Assembly (NCBI GenBank): GCA_021811315.1
Contig: JAJZPF010000009.1
Span: 1 to 64,000, forward strand
DNA length: 64,000 nt
Direction: 5' to 3'
Origin: a bacterium
GTDB taxonomy: Bacteria; Elusimicrobiota; Elusimicrobia; Elusimicrobiales; UBA9959
Shown in pieces: positions 16,354-23,773 of the stretch. The notes below the pieces were generated by a model. The model ran no database searches. It saw nothing but the letters and a program-made list of their open reading frames with translations, and had not been told where the DNA came from. Position numbers and translations under genes: made by a program. The stretch's first letter is position 1. Each line of letters opens with the position of its first letter.

Positions 16354-16746
16354 TCAAGCGTCTGTGTTTTCAGCCCGGAAAGGCGTTTTTTCCGGTTTCA
16401 CGAAATGCGTAGCCCAGAGCTGCTCGATCTGCGCGTTGCCCGATCTGGAAAATCTCAATCGCAGCTTAGGTCCCTTTCCCCAGGACATATAAGCCGTCCA
16501 GCTTGGCTTCAGCTTGCCGCTTAAGCTGTTCTTTCTGACGTTCGTCATGAGGAAACTGATCCGCGCCAGGTTGATTTTAACCACCTGCTCCAGGTACGGC
16601 ACGCGCCGGAGGCGCCAGGCCTCGTAATCCCTCCGGTCCAGGCAACAGAGCGAGATAAAGAGGTCCGGGTAGCTGATATAACCCTTTTCGCGCAACAGTT
16701 GGCCGGCCGCCGGATCCAGTTTTATCAGGAGCTCCTGCCTGTTCAT
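16354..16746 (-). CDS. Conserved-looking small protein (130 aa)
   Basis: No named family. Pattern of conserved type: YPDLFISLCCLDRRDYEAW, then R-R-V-P-Y-L-E-Q-V, then L-K-P-S-W-T-A-Y, W-G-K-G and L-R-F-S-R-S-G ahead of I-E-Q-L-W-A-T-H. The Trp/Tyr/Arg-rich sequence and basic charge would fit nucleic-acid contact, but that is inference. It is 28 bases upstream of the SEC-C gene on the same strand, so they are likely co-transcribed. Confidence 0.75.
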   Translation of the reverse strand: MNRQELLIKLDPAAGQLLREKGYISYPDLFISLCCLDRRDYEAWRLRRVPYLEQVVKINLARISFLMTNVRKNSLSGKLKPSWTAYMSWGKGPKLRLRFSRSGNAQIEQLWATHFVKPEKTPFRAENTDA

Positions 16747-16902
16747 TCCCTATTCCTTCCTGGCTGTTATGCCGTTGAGGCCCGCCCCTTCCGGAGTTAC
16801 TCGCCGTATTCCGCAATATCACGCTTCTTTCCTATCATCGTCCGCTTATATGCGTTGGTCACTGCGGGATCAGCCAAAGTAAACGCCGGCCGTGGCGTGG
16901 AT

Positions 16903-17142
16903 TTATGCGACCCTTTTCATTTGAAAATCACAGCGTAAACAGAGCGCAATGCCCTTCCCGGTCCCGCTAGGTGAACTGCACTGATCACAGTAGTTCCACC
17001 CGCATTTCTCGCAATAGTAAATAGTTTCAGCGATCTTACCTGTGCGCTGACTTCTATCTCCTGGCAAAGCACCGCAGAAAAGGCACCGTGCTCTGTCCGG
17101 GCAGACTTGTTCGTCCACTTTCAATATCTTCTCTCTTCTCAT
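16903..17142 (-). CDS. Small zinc-ribbon protein (79 aa)
   Basis: Four C-x2-C pairs are visible (C20/C23, C44/C47, C52/C55, C68/C71), enough for two zinc sites. No other domain fits. The gene starts 26 bases after the 156-aa gene and sits in the same direction. Ribosome binding site is weak. Local GC is lower than in neighbouring genes. A 156-base non-coding gap separates it from the next gene of the cluster. Confidence 0.6.
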   Translation of the reverse strand: MRREKILKVDEQVCPDRARCLFCGALPGDRSQRTGKIAETIYYCEKCGWNYCDQCSSPSGTGKGIALCLRCDFQMKRVA

Positions 17143-17168
17143 TCAAACACCCCCGATGCATGGATATC

Positions 17169-17639
17169 TCAATCAGACGGCAGGGTCGCCATGAATCCAT
17201 CATGGTCATACGTAAAGAGATGCACCTCCGCCGTGGGATACCCGTATAAAAGGCCCCATAGGTCGGCCGGGATCGCGGCATCGTGCTCAGCGATGAACCT
17301 GATGAGTTTCGGGAAGCGTGAAATGTGGACTTCCGCATACCTGACCCCCTTCTCGGGCAAGCGCCAGATATCCCCGCCCAGCCTGGTTTGAATAAGGTAG
17401 GCATATGGAAACTCAGAGAGAAAATCGTGTATTTCAACAATAACTTTCTTGTTGCCGTAAAAGGAAAAATTCAGGACCGGTTTTTGCAGGCGATCTACCA
17501 GTTCAAATTTCTCCAGGTCGTCAAAACCGTTTGATATTCTGGCGCCATACTTCTTAAGGAGCAGTTGCCCGAGATGTGTCTTGATGTTTGCGAGGGCGCC
17601 AGGCTTCGCGTAGCCTGTTTTTGCCTTTTTCATAAGCAT
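17169..17639 (-). CDS. Unknown protein (156 aa) coupled to the SNF2 helicase gene
   Basis: I do not recognise the family. It is a soluble mixed alpha/beta protein; a Lys-rich start (MLMKKAKTGYAKPG) is followed by a body rich in aromatic residues. The ATG at 17639 is one base after the helicase stop, so translation is probably coupled; ATG 17633 is an alternative. GC content falls to about 40-45% in parts, well below the flanks, which hints at a separate origin. It might be a partner of the helicase. Confidence 0.75.
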   Translation of the reverse strand: MLMKKAKTGYAKPGALANIKTHLGQLLLKKYGARISNGFDDLEKFELVDRLQKPVLNFSFYGNKKVIVEIHDFLSEFPYAYLIQTRLGGDIWRLPEKGVRYAEVHISRFPKLIRFIAEHDAAIPADLWGLLYGYPTAEVHLFTYDHDGFMATLPSD

Positions 17640-17640
17640 T

Positions 17641-20634
17641 TTATCCGGAGGATATTTTAAGAAGGGCTTCCATAAGGGGCCGCAAGCCCTTCAGCAGTTC
17701 CGCCGCCTGTTTCGGCACCGTAAAATGCAGCCCCGCCTGATCTTCTGAAACCAGCATTTTAAGGCCTTCCGCCGCTCCGCCCGCCTTGCCGCCGGGCAGG
17801 CCAAGCAGGCCGGACAATGCCGAGGCGGCGGGGGCAAGATCAATTTGCACCGCCCTGGGAGCCGCCGACCCGCCCGCTTGCCCGCAGACCGTCTGGAGGG
17901 CCGGCCCGCCCGTCCCCGCCCCGGGAGCCGTGGCGGCGACAGCGTCGGAGGCGGCGTCGGCCTGCGCCGGGATTTCCGGCCCGGGGCCGCCCGCCCGCGC
18001 GCCGTTATCGTCCGACGGCACCATCATCTTCATCTTTTCGGCGAATGACGCCTTCTGCGCCGCGTCAAAGCGGATGTTGCCGGTCCCCTCGTCAAAGATC
18101 CCGGAGAAAAGGGCTTTCTTCTGCCCCAGCAGGTTGAAGATCCTTTCCTCGATGCATTCCGAGGAGATAAGGTTTATCACCTCCACCGATTTTTTCTGCC
18201 CCATGCGGTGCACGCGGCCGATGCGCTGCTCCAGCACCGCCGGATTCCACGGTATCTCAAGATTGATCACGCAATCGGACGCCTCCTGGAGGTTGAGCCC
18301 CACGCCGCCCGCGTCGGTGGAGAAGAACACCCTCGCGGCCGGGTCTTCAATGAAGCGCCTGACAAGCTGCTCCCGCTTCTTAAGCGGCACCGACCCGCAG
18401 AACAGAACGGAGCCGCAGCCCAGCGCTTCAAGAGTCTCCCTGGAGTATATTTCGGCAAGGCGGAGCATCCGCTCCCACTGGCTGAAAATCACCACTTTCC
18501 GCGCCGGGTCGGCCAGCAGGTCGGAGAGGACCCTCTCGAACTCCTCCAGCTTCGGCGAGCCTATTTTCTTCCTGAGAGCGGGTGAAGCCCGTCCGGCGGT
18601 CAGCACCTCAAGCTCAACGGTTTTCCAGTCGTACTGGCCGAAGGCGTTTGAGACTATGCGCATGCAGGTGAGCAGCATCATCAGCCTGTCGATATCTTCT
18701 TTGGCCAGGCGGCCGGACCTTTCCAGCTTGCGCAGAAGCGCCACCACCTGCGACGAAAGCTCGCTATGGACCTCGCCCTGCCGGGGGGTGAGGCCGGTCC
18801 AGTAATTGTTATCCGTGCGTCCGGGGAGCTGCGGCAGCACGGCCGCCCGTGTGCGGCGGATGAGGAAGCTGCTCATTCTCGCACGCAGCTGCTCCAGATT
18901 GGTGTAGCCGGAAATCCTGTCGTTTTCGTCCAGTTCCGCGTAGGTGGGAAGGAGTTTCCAGGCGGGCCCGAGCGCGCGCGGATGGAGGAATTCCGAGATC
19001 GAGTGCAGCTCCTGAAGCCGGTTCTGGAGCGGCGTGCCGGTCAGCACCAGGCAGAACGGGCTTTGGAGTTTCTTTACGTTCCTGGCTATTTTCGTCTCCC
19101 AGTTCTTGATTCTCTGGGCCTCGTCGAGAATTATGAGATCGGCCTTGAGCGCGCGCACCGCCTCCAGGTCCCGGTACAGAAGTTCATAGTTGAGAATAAG
19201 AAAAAATTCCCGGCTGGTTTTGTAAAGTTCAGCACGCTCCCCGGCGGAGCCGGAAACAACGGCGGCGGACTCCCGGCAGACCTTCTCGATCTCCCGTTTC
19301 CACTGGAATTTCAGGGAAGCCGGCGCGATGACAACGGCGCGGCGGATTTCCCCCAGCTCCTTAAGGAAAAGCGCGGCGCAGATGGCCTGCACCGTCTTGC
19401 CCAGGCCCATATCGTCGCCGATAAAAGCGCGGCGCTTTTTCACGGCATACAGTATCCCGTCTTTCTGATACGGGTGGAGCGGTATTTTCGCCGCGCCGGC
19501 CGAGTTCCTCCATTCGCGGCAGGTTTCGGGGGAAGCGGCAATTTCGTCCATACGCCGTTCCCATTTGAAGGCCTCCGCCCCGGACTGGAGAAGCTCCCTG
19601 ACCTCGGGCGCCACCTCGACCCTGAGCCCCCGCGCGGCGAGTTTCGCGGCCAGCTTTTCAAAAGATGACCGCCGCGATACCGGATCCGCCCCGTTGAGCA
19701 GATACCCGAGCGGATCAACGGCGTTTTTAATCTCTTCGGCCGCCATTGCGCGGGGATCAGGGGGAACATAAAACCGTATTTCCTCCGCCGGGGAATACAG
19801 CTTTTTGTGCGATTCCCGCGGCATGTGATAGACCGAGATGGTCCGCGCCCGCCGTTCGGCGGCAAGAAGCCCGCGCGCCGCGGCGGGTTTCTGAAAAAGC
19901 CGCTTCACTCTTTCAATATGCTTGCAGGTTCCAAGCTCGTTTTTCAGGAAATCAAGGCAGCCGCACGTGGCATGGGCGAATTCCGCATCCCGGATGGTGA
20001 CCTGATAGGGTTTGCTGCCGGGAGATATTTCAGCGGAGGACACAAGATAGGCGCCCAGGGGCCCGTTAGCCGGTTTCCGGAGAATGCGTATGCCCTGTTC
20101 CCCGCACCGCGCTCTCCGTTCTTCCCTTTCAATTTCAGCGAGTTCGCCGAGATATTTTTCCCTGGAGCCGGGGTCCGGCCGGGTTTCCCCCGCGGGCATA
20201 GGCGCCGCATCAGGCGCCGGCTCGAAGCCTGTTTCCTCCCGCTGCCACGCGATCAGCGCGGCCGCCGCATGTTTGCATAAAGGCTCCCAGTCAAACGGGC
20301 AGGTGCATTTTGAAACAGGCATTCCCCACTTATCAAAGCGGATCTCGACATCGTAGGGGCCTTCTGTTGTTCCGGCTACCCGCGCCGTGATCCTGTTGTC
20401 TTCATACGATTCAAGCGAAATCACATTTCCTTTCAGGTAATAATCCCGCGCCCTCGCAATGACGCGCGACGACGCCCAGGAATGAAGGTTGTTTTCGACA
20501 CAAAACGGGTCAAGCCCCGCCTTTTTAGTTCGTATCCCGTCAGCCGCGGCCGTAATTCCGCCGATAACCGGCCGTTTTCTGTTCCATAAGGGCGGGGCGG
20601 GCCTGTGTTTTCTGGTTGTGACGGAAATTGCCAT
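17641..20634 (-). CDS. SWIM zinc-finger SNF2-family helicase
   Basis: A 997-aa protein of the HepA/SNF2 class. The N-terminus has a SWIM zinc finger (Cys110, Cys112, Cys120, His122) and a second SWIM-like Cys/His set (C224, C226, C237, H239). The helicase core follows with Walker A DDMGLGKT (408-415), DEAQ (505-508), LTGTPLQN and motif VI QRIGRVHRMGQ (804-814). A low-complexity Ala/Gly/Pro linker of about 80 residues leads to a short C-terminal helical domain. The start at 20634 has AAGGAG upstream; an earlier in-frame start lacks one. These proteins are ATP-driven DNA or nucleoprotein remodellers. Here it heads a cluster of small unknown and zinc-binding genes. Confidence 0.92.
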   Translation of the reverse strand: MAISVTTRKHRPAPPLWNRKRPVIGGITAAADGIRTKKAGLDPFCVENNLHSWASSRVIARARDYYLKGNVISLESYEDNRITARVAGTTEGPYDVEIRFDKWGMPVSKCTCPFDWEPLCKHAAAALIAWQREETGFEPAPDAAPMPAGETRPDPGSREKYLGELAEIEREERRARCGEQGIRILRKPANGPLGAYLVSSAEISPGSKPYQVTIRDAEFAHATCGCLDFLKNELGTCKHIERVKRLFQKPAAARGLLAAERRARTISVYHMPRESHKKLYSPAEEIRFYVPPDPRAMAAEEIKNAVDPLGYLLNGADPVSRRSSFEKLAAKLAARGLRVEVAPEVRELLQSGAEAFKWERRMDEIAASPETCREWRNSAGAAKIPLHPYQKDGILYAVKKRRAFIGDDMGLGKTVQAICAALFLKELGEIRRAVVIAPASLKFQWKREIEKVCRESAAVVSGSAGERAELYKTSREFFLILNYELLYRDLEAVRALKADLIILDEAQRIKNWETKIARNVKKLQSPFCLVLTGTPLQNRLQELHSISEFLHPRALGPAWKLLPTYAELDENDRISGYTNLEQLRARMSSFLIRRTRAAVLPQLPGRTDNNYWTGLTPRQGEVHSELSSQVVALLRKLERSGRLAKEDIDRLMMLLTCMRIVSNAFGQYDWKTVELEVLTAGRASPALRKKIGSPKLEEFERVLSDLLADPARKVVIFSQWERMLRLAEIYSRETLEALGCGSVLFCGSVPLKKREQLVRRFIEDPAARVFFSTDAGGVGLNLQEASDCVINLEIPWNPAVLEQRIGRVHRMGQKKSVEVINLISSECIEERIFNLLGQKKALFSGIFDEGTGNIRFDAAQKASFAEKMKMMVPSDDNGARAGGPGPEIPAQADAASDAVAATAPGAGTGGPALQTVCGQAGGSAAPRAVQIDLAPAASALSGLLGLPGGKAGGAAEGLKMLVSEDQAGLHFTVPKQAAELLKGLRPLMEALLKISSG

Positions 20635-20694
20635 ATTTCGGGGCTCCTTAATGATGCGCATACGAATAAATTGCGAAAAAAGGCGGAATCGCAC

Positions 20695-20742
20695 AAAATA
20701 AGACACCGCACCCCCATTGCCGCTTCATGGCCGGGGATGCGG
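20695..20742 (-). terminator. Terminator after the 341-aa coiled-coil gene
   Basis: On the minus strand CCGCATCCCC pairs with GGGGGTGCGG (one wobble pair) around a 17-base loop and is followed by TGTCTTATTTTG. Confidence 0.6.
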
Positions 20743-20760
20743 TAAAGCGCGAAGCCCGGT

Positions 20761-21786
20761 TTATCCCTGGGACGGCCTGATCTTGGCCTGCTCCATGGCC
20801 AGCTGGCTCACATGCGACAGAGCCTTGGCGCCGGAAGCACCTTCAATGGCCTTGATCGCGATGTCCTGCACCTGCTTCTTGGCTTCTTCCAGCCGCTGGC
20901 CCAGGCCCTCGATCTGCGTGAACTGCCTGGCCGCGGTTTCTTCAAGCGTCCTGATCTTCAATTCGGAAAGGCGCTTTTCTGTTTCGGCGTCCTTTTTCAG
21001 CACCACCAGCTCCTGGGCGTGGCCGGCTTCGGCGGCTTTGACAGCTTCCGCGACCGCTTTCTGGATCTCCAGCCGGCTTTTTTCGGGGAACTCCGCGGCT
21101 TCCTTTCTCAGGCGGTTCAGTTCGTCTTCCCGCTCCCTGAGGGAGGCTTCGCGGGTCTGCCAGGTTTTTTCCAGGGCTTCCTGCTTTTCCTTGTTTTTAC
21201 GTTCCTGGAGGCGCTGGGCCTCGTTCCAATCGTCCTGTTCCGTTTTCCTTTCGATAGCTTTCTGATATTCGTATTCTTCTTTTTCGCGCTGGCGCTGTTT
21301 TTTCAGGTTTTCCTCGTATTCCTTCTGTTCCAGTTCGCGCCCGGACTCTTCCGAATTCCACGCGGCGCGGGCCTGGGCGGCCTGTTCGTCAAACTCCCTC
21401 TTCTTCTGGCCGTACTCTTCCAGCAACTGGTCCAGGGAGGTGGCCGCGGTGTCTATTTTATGAAGTTTTTCAATTTCTTTCCGCTCAAGGGCCGCCGCCT
21501 CGCGCAGGGAGGTCAAAAGCTCGGTTTCGGCCGAGAGTTTCGCCGAAAGTTCGGAAAGGGTCTTTGAAATTTCAATGCCGAGGGCGGAAATTTTCATGGC
21601 GACGCTTTCCGTGGAGATCTCCTTCAGCGCTTCCTTGATCTCGGTTTCCCGCTGCCGGGACAGTTCCTCCAGTTTGGGATTGAGCTCGCTCTTTTCCTGC
21701 GCGGCCTGTTCCCGGATCTTTTCAAACTCCTCCTGCACCTCGGACTTGGATTTTCTCGCGCGGCTTGCGGTGTTTCTGGCGGCCAT
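20761..21786 (-). CDS. Coiled-coil protein (341 aa)
   Basis: A basic, Ala/Arg-rich N-terminus (about 1-15) is followed by a coiled coil over almost all of the chain, with E-K-Q and K-R-E rich heptads and a short non-coiled tail. No signal peptide or membrane helix. The start at 21786 is set by AGGAGG; upstream residues in the same frame are unlikely. It stands alone between two terminators with its own promoter. Composition resembles the giant coiled-coil pair at 154-6350, but no specific relationship can be shown by eye. Confidence 0.85.
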   Translation of the reverse strand: MAARNTASRARKSKSEVQEEFEKIREQAAQEKSELNPKLEELSRQRETEIKEALKEISTESVAMKISALGIEISKTLSELSAKLSAETELLTSLREAAALERKEIEKLHKIDTAATSLDQLLEEYGQKKREFDEQAAQARAAWNSEESGRELEQKEYEENLKKQRQREKEEYEYQKAIERKTEQDDWNEAQRLQERKNKEKQEALEKTWQTREASLREREDELNRLRKEAAEFPEKSRLEIQKAVAEAVKAAEAGHAQELVVLKKDAETEKRLSELKIRTLEETAARQFTQIEGLGQRLEEAKKQVQDIAIKAIEGASGAKALSHVSQLAMEQAKIRPSQG

Positions 21787-21807
21787 GGCCCCTCCTGTAA
21801 ACGTGGT

Positions 21808-21836
21808 ATTATAACGGCAGAACGCCGTTGGCAAGG
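21808..21836 (-). promoter_or_regulatory. Promoter of the 341-aa coiled-coil gene with overlapping inverted repeat
   Basis: On the minus strand TATAAT (21808-21813) lies 22 bases before the ATG. TTGCCA upstream is 15 bases away, slightly short. AACGGC-AGAAC-GCCGTT (21813-21829) is a perfect inverted repeat filling the spacer, a good place for a repressor. Confidence 0.6.
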
Positions 21837-21878
21837 TTACCGCAAAATTATACACAATTTCCCGCGGCGCGCGCCCGA

Positions 21879-21922
21879 AAAAGAATTAGCCGGCCCGGGA
21901 TAGGCGTGGAGCCGGCTTTTTT
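21879..21922. terminator. Terminator after the envelope operon
   Basis: AGCCGGC (21888-21894) pairs with GCCGGCT (21911-21917), with TTTTTT on the plus side and TTCTTTTT on the minus side. It lies just after the LPP20 lipoprotein gene on the minus strand. Confidence 0.65.
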
Positions 21923-21946
21923 CCCCGCCCCCATGTTTTTTACGGG

Positions 21947-22399
21947 TTATTCCAGCGCTTTAAACCCCGCTTCCCTCAGCGCGGTTTTCGGCAGGCGCAG
22001 GACCACCACGCAGCCGTCGTCCGCGGTCCACTCGGTGCGGACCACCTGCGCGCCCTTGATCACGGAATTTATTTTAGTGGCGAGCGCCGAGTCCGTCTCC
22101 ATGGCCTTTTCCACGGTTATCCCGCCCTCAAGCTGTACTCCCTTCACGAAAGACAGCATATTGTACTGGCCGTTCACTATGGAGGCGTTGCGCGAGGTGG
22201 CCATGCGCTGCGTCTTGTTCTCCAGCGCCTGGTCGGCCGCGCCCATGCCGCGGGCGAAGACATAATTCTTGGTCACCCCTTCTTCAACCCACTCTTTCTC
22301 TATTTCACCGGTTTTTGAGACCATGCTCTTGTCCGGCGCGCTCCCGCAGGCGCAGGCGAAGAGCGCTATAACCATAACGCCGATATGTGTTTTCGTCAT
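21947..22399 (-). CDS. LPP20-like outer-membrane lipoprotein
   Basis: A lipoprotein signal with lipobox L-F-A-C puts the lipidated residue at Cys16. The mature part (about 134 aa) has the LPP20 pattern: A-R-G-M-G-A-A-D followed by an Arg/Asn-rich helix, then a beta segment ending in V-V-V-L-R-L-P. LPP20-type proteins are often encoded with CsgG- or FlgO-like proteins in envelope loci. Here it is the last gene of the operon that includes a PorV-TPR-CsgG fusion. CGGAGGA precedes the ATG. Residue 14 is Phe and residue 15 Ala, so export order is inner membrane then Lol-type sorting, as inference. Confidence 0.8.
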   Translation of the reverse strand: MTKTHIGVMVIALFACACGSAPDKSMVSKTGEIEKEWVEEGVTKNYVFARGMGAADQALENKTQRMATSRNASIVNGQYNMLSFVKGVQLEGGITVEKAMETDSALATKINSVIKGAQVVRTEWTADDGCVVVLRLPKTALREAGFKALE

Positions 22400-22430
22400 T
22401 TCTTTGTTCCTCCGTATGTTCTATGCGACA

Positions 22431-23747
22431 CTATTTTATACTTTTCGCTTCTTTTAAGATCGCCGCTATCAGCGGGGAATCCGGAATATCGTCCGTCAGC
22501 GGTAAGAGCTCGTGGGAGTGATCCAGCAGTTTCTTTCCGGAAAAACGCAGCACCAGCCGCCCCGTATTCCGAAGGTCGCCGCCGGACTGCACTATCAAGG
22601 CGTTCCCGGCCTTCAGCGGCTGCCCGGGAAGCTCCCCGGTATGCCCCGCGATTATCAGGTCCAGCTGCCCGAACTCGGCCGCAATTTTCTCGTTCTCGGC
22701 CAGCCCCGCGTGTGAGAGGAGTATAAGGAAATCCGCCCCCTTTTCGCCGCCCAGTACTTCCTTCAGGCCCCTGAACTCCAGTTTCGCCGTGAATTCCTCC
22801 GGGTAGAGGGAAAAGGCCGCCGGGCTGACAAAGGAGACGATGCGTATCTTCAGGCCGCCCGCCATTACCGTTTTCTCCGCCAGGCCAGGAGTTCCGTCCC
22901 TGAAACGGATATTTGAGGCCAGGAAAGCCGCCTTCTCTTTTGCGGCTTCCACGGCAAAACCCGGGTAAGACAGATCCTGATCGCCGACGGCCACGGCGTC
23001 ATACCCCGCCAGGGCCAGCGCCCTGAAAACAGGCCCGGCCTGCGCAGCGGACACGCCGTAAGGGAGGAAGTCCCCTGAATCCAGCAGAAGCCGGTGGGGA
23101 TACTTCCCCGCCTGCCGCTCAAGGAACGAAACCAGCTTTATAAAGCCGCCGGACGGCCGCGCTTCCAGGCGGCCGTTGGCCGAGCCGGTAAAATAAACGG
23201 CCACTTCGGAAGGCTTATCCCATTTCCTGCCGCTCAAAGCGGCGAGCTTTTCCTCCAGGGCCGCTTTCCTTGTCTCATCGTACGATTCGGCGGCGTACTC
23301 TATAGTCCCGGCCGGGGAAATAATGCAGGTTTTGGGCACCACCAGGAAGGCCCCCCGCAGCAAATCGTACTTCTTTCCCATGGTCCCGGCTTTGGGGTCC
23401 CAAAGCACCGGGAAAGGAATCTTGTGTTTTGCGGCGAACCGGACCAGCTTCTCCCTGTCCGCGTCCACGCCGACCAGGTAAACCGCGGCGTTATGTTTCG
23501 GCGCCGTCACGGCCAGGTCCTTGATCTCCTCCAGGCAGCTCTCGCACCAGGTGCCGAAGAAGGAAAGCACCACCGGCTTCTCCCCGCGGGTCATATCCGC
23601 GAGCGAGACGCTTTTGCCGCCCAGGTCCGCCAGGTCAAAATCAGGCGCCATGTCGCCGGCGGCGGGGCCGGCGAAAACGCAAAGCGGCAGCAGCAGCGAT
23701 CCGGCTATGATCAGCTCTATGACAGAGCGTTCACTGTTTTTCAGCAT
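22431..23747 (-). CDS. TlpA-like thioredoxin fused to 5'-nucleotidase-like metallophosphatase domain
   Basis: Signal peptide (about 1-27), then a TlpA/ResA-type thioredoxin domain (about 30-165) with active site W-C-E-S-C, then a calcineurin-like 5'-nucleotidase N-domain (about 180-420). In the second domain LLDSGDF and LIIAGHTGE fit metal-binding motifs, but the usual GNHEFD block reads V-G-D-Q-D-L-S, losing the Asn-His pair, so catalysis is doubtful. The usual second nucleotidase domain is missing. I chose ATG 23747; a TTG start nearer the GGAGG is possible. It lies between the PorV fusion and LPP20 genes. Confidence 0.82.
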   Translation of the reverse strand: MLKNSERSVIELIIAGSLLLPLCVFAGPAAGDMAPDFDLADLGGKSVSLADMTRGEKPVVLSFFGTWCESCLEEIKDLAVTAPKHNAAVYLVGVDADREKLVRFAAKHKIPFPVLWDPKAGTMGKKYDLLRGAFLVVPKTCIISPAGTIEYAAESYDETRKAALEEKLAALSGRKWDKPSEVAVYFTGSANGRLEARPSGGFIKLVSFLERQAGKYPHRLLLDSGDFLPYGVSAAQAGPVFRALALAGYDAVAVGDQDLSYPGFAVEAAKEKAAFLASNIRFRDGTPGLAEKTVMAGGLKIRIVSFVSPAAFSLYPEEFTAKLEFRGLKEVLGGEKGADFLILLSHAGLAENEKIAAEFGQLDLIIAGHTGELPGQPLKAGNALIVQSGGDLRNTGRLVLRFSGKKLLDHSHELLPLTDDIPDSPLIAAILKEAKSIK

Positions 23748-23773
23748 GCGTCCGGGCTGCGGCAAAACCTCCC

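Noticed and set aside
17786-18805. Plus-strand frame opposite the SNF2 helicase
   Set aside because: The minus strand encodes all SNF2 motifs; the plus frame is Ser/Pro/Arg-rich antisense.
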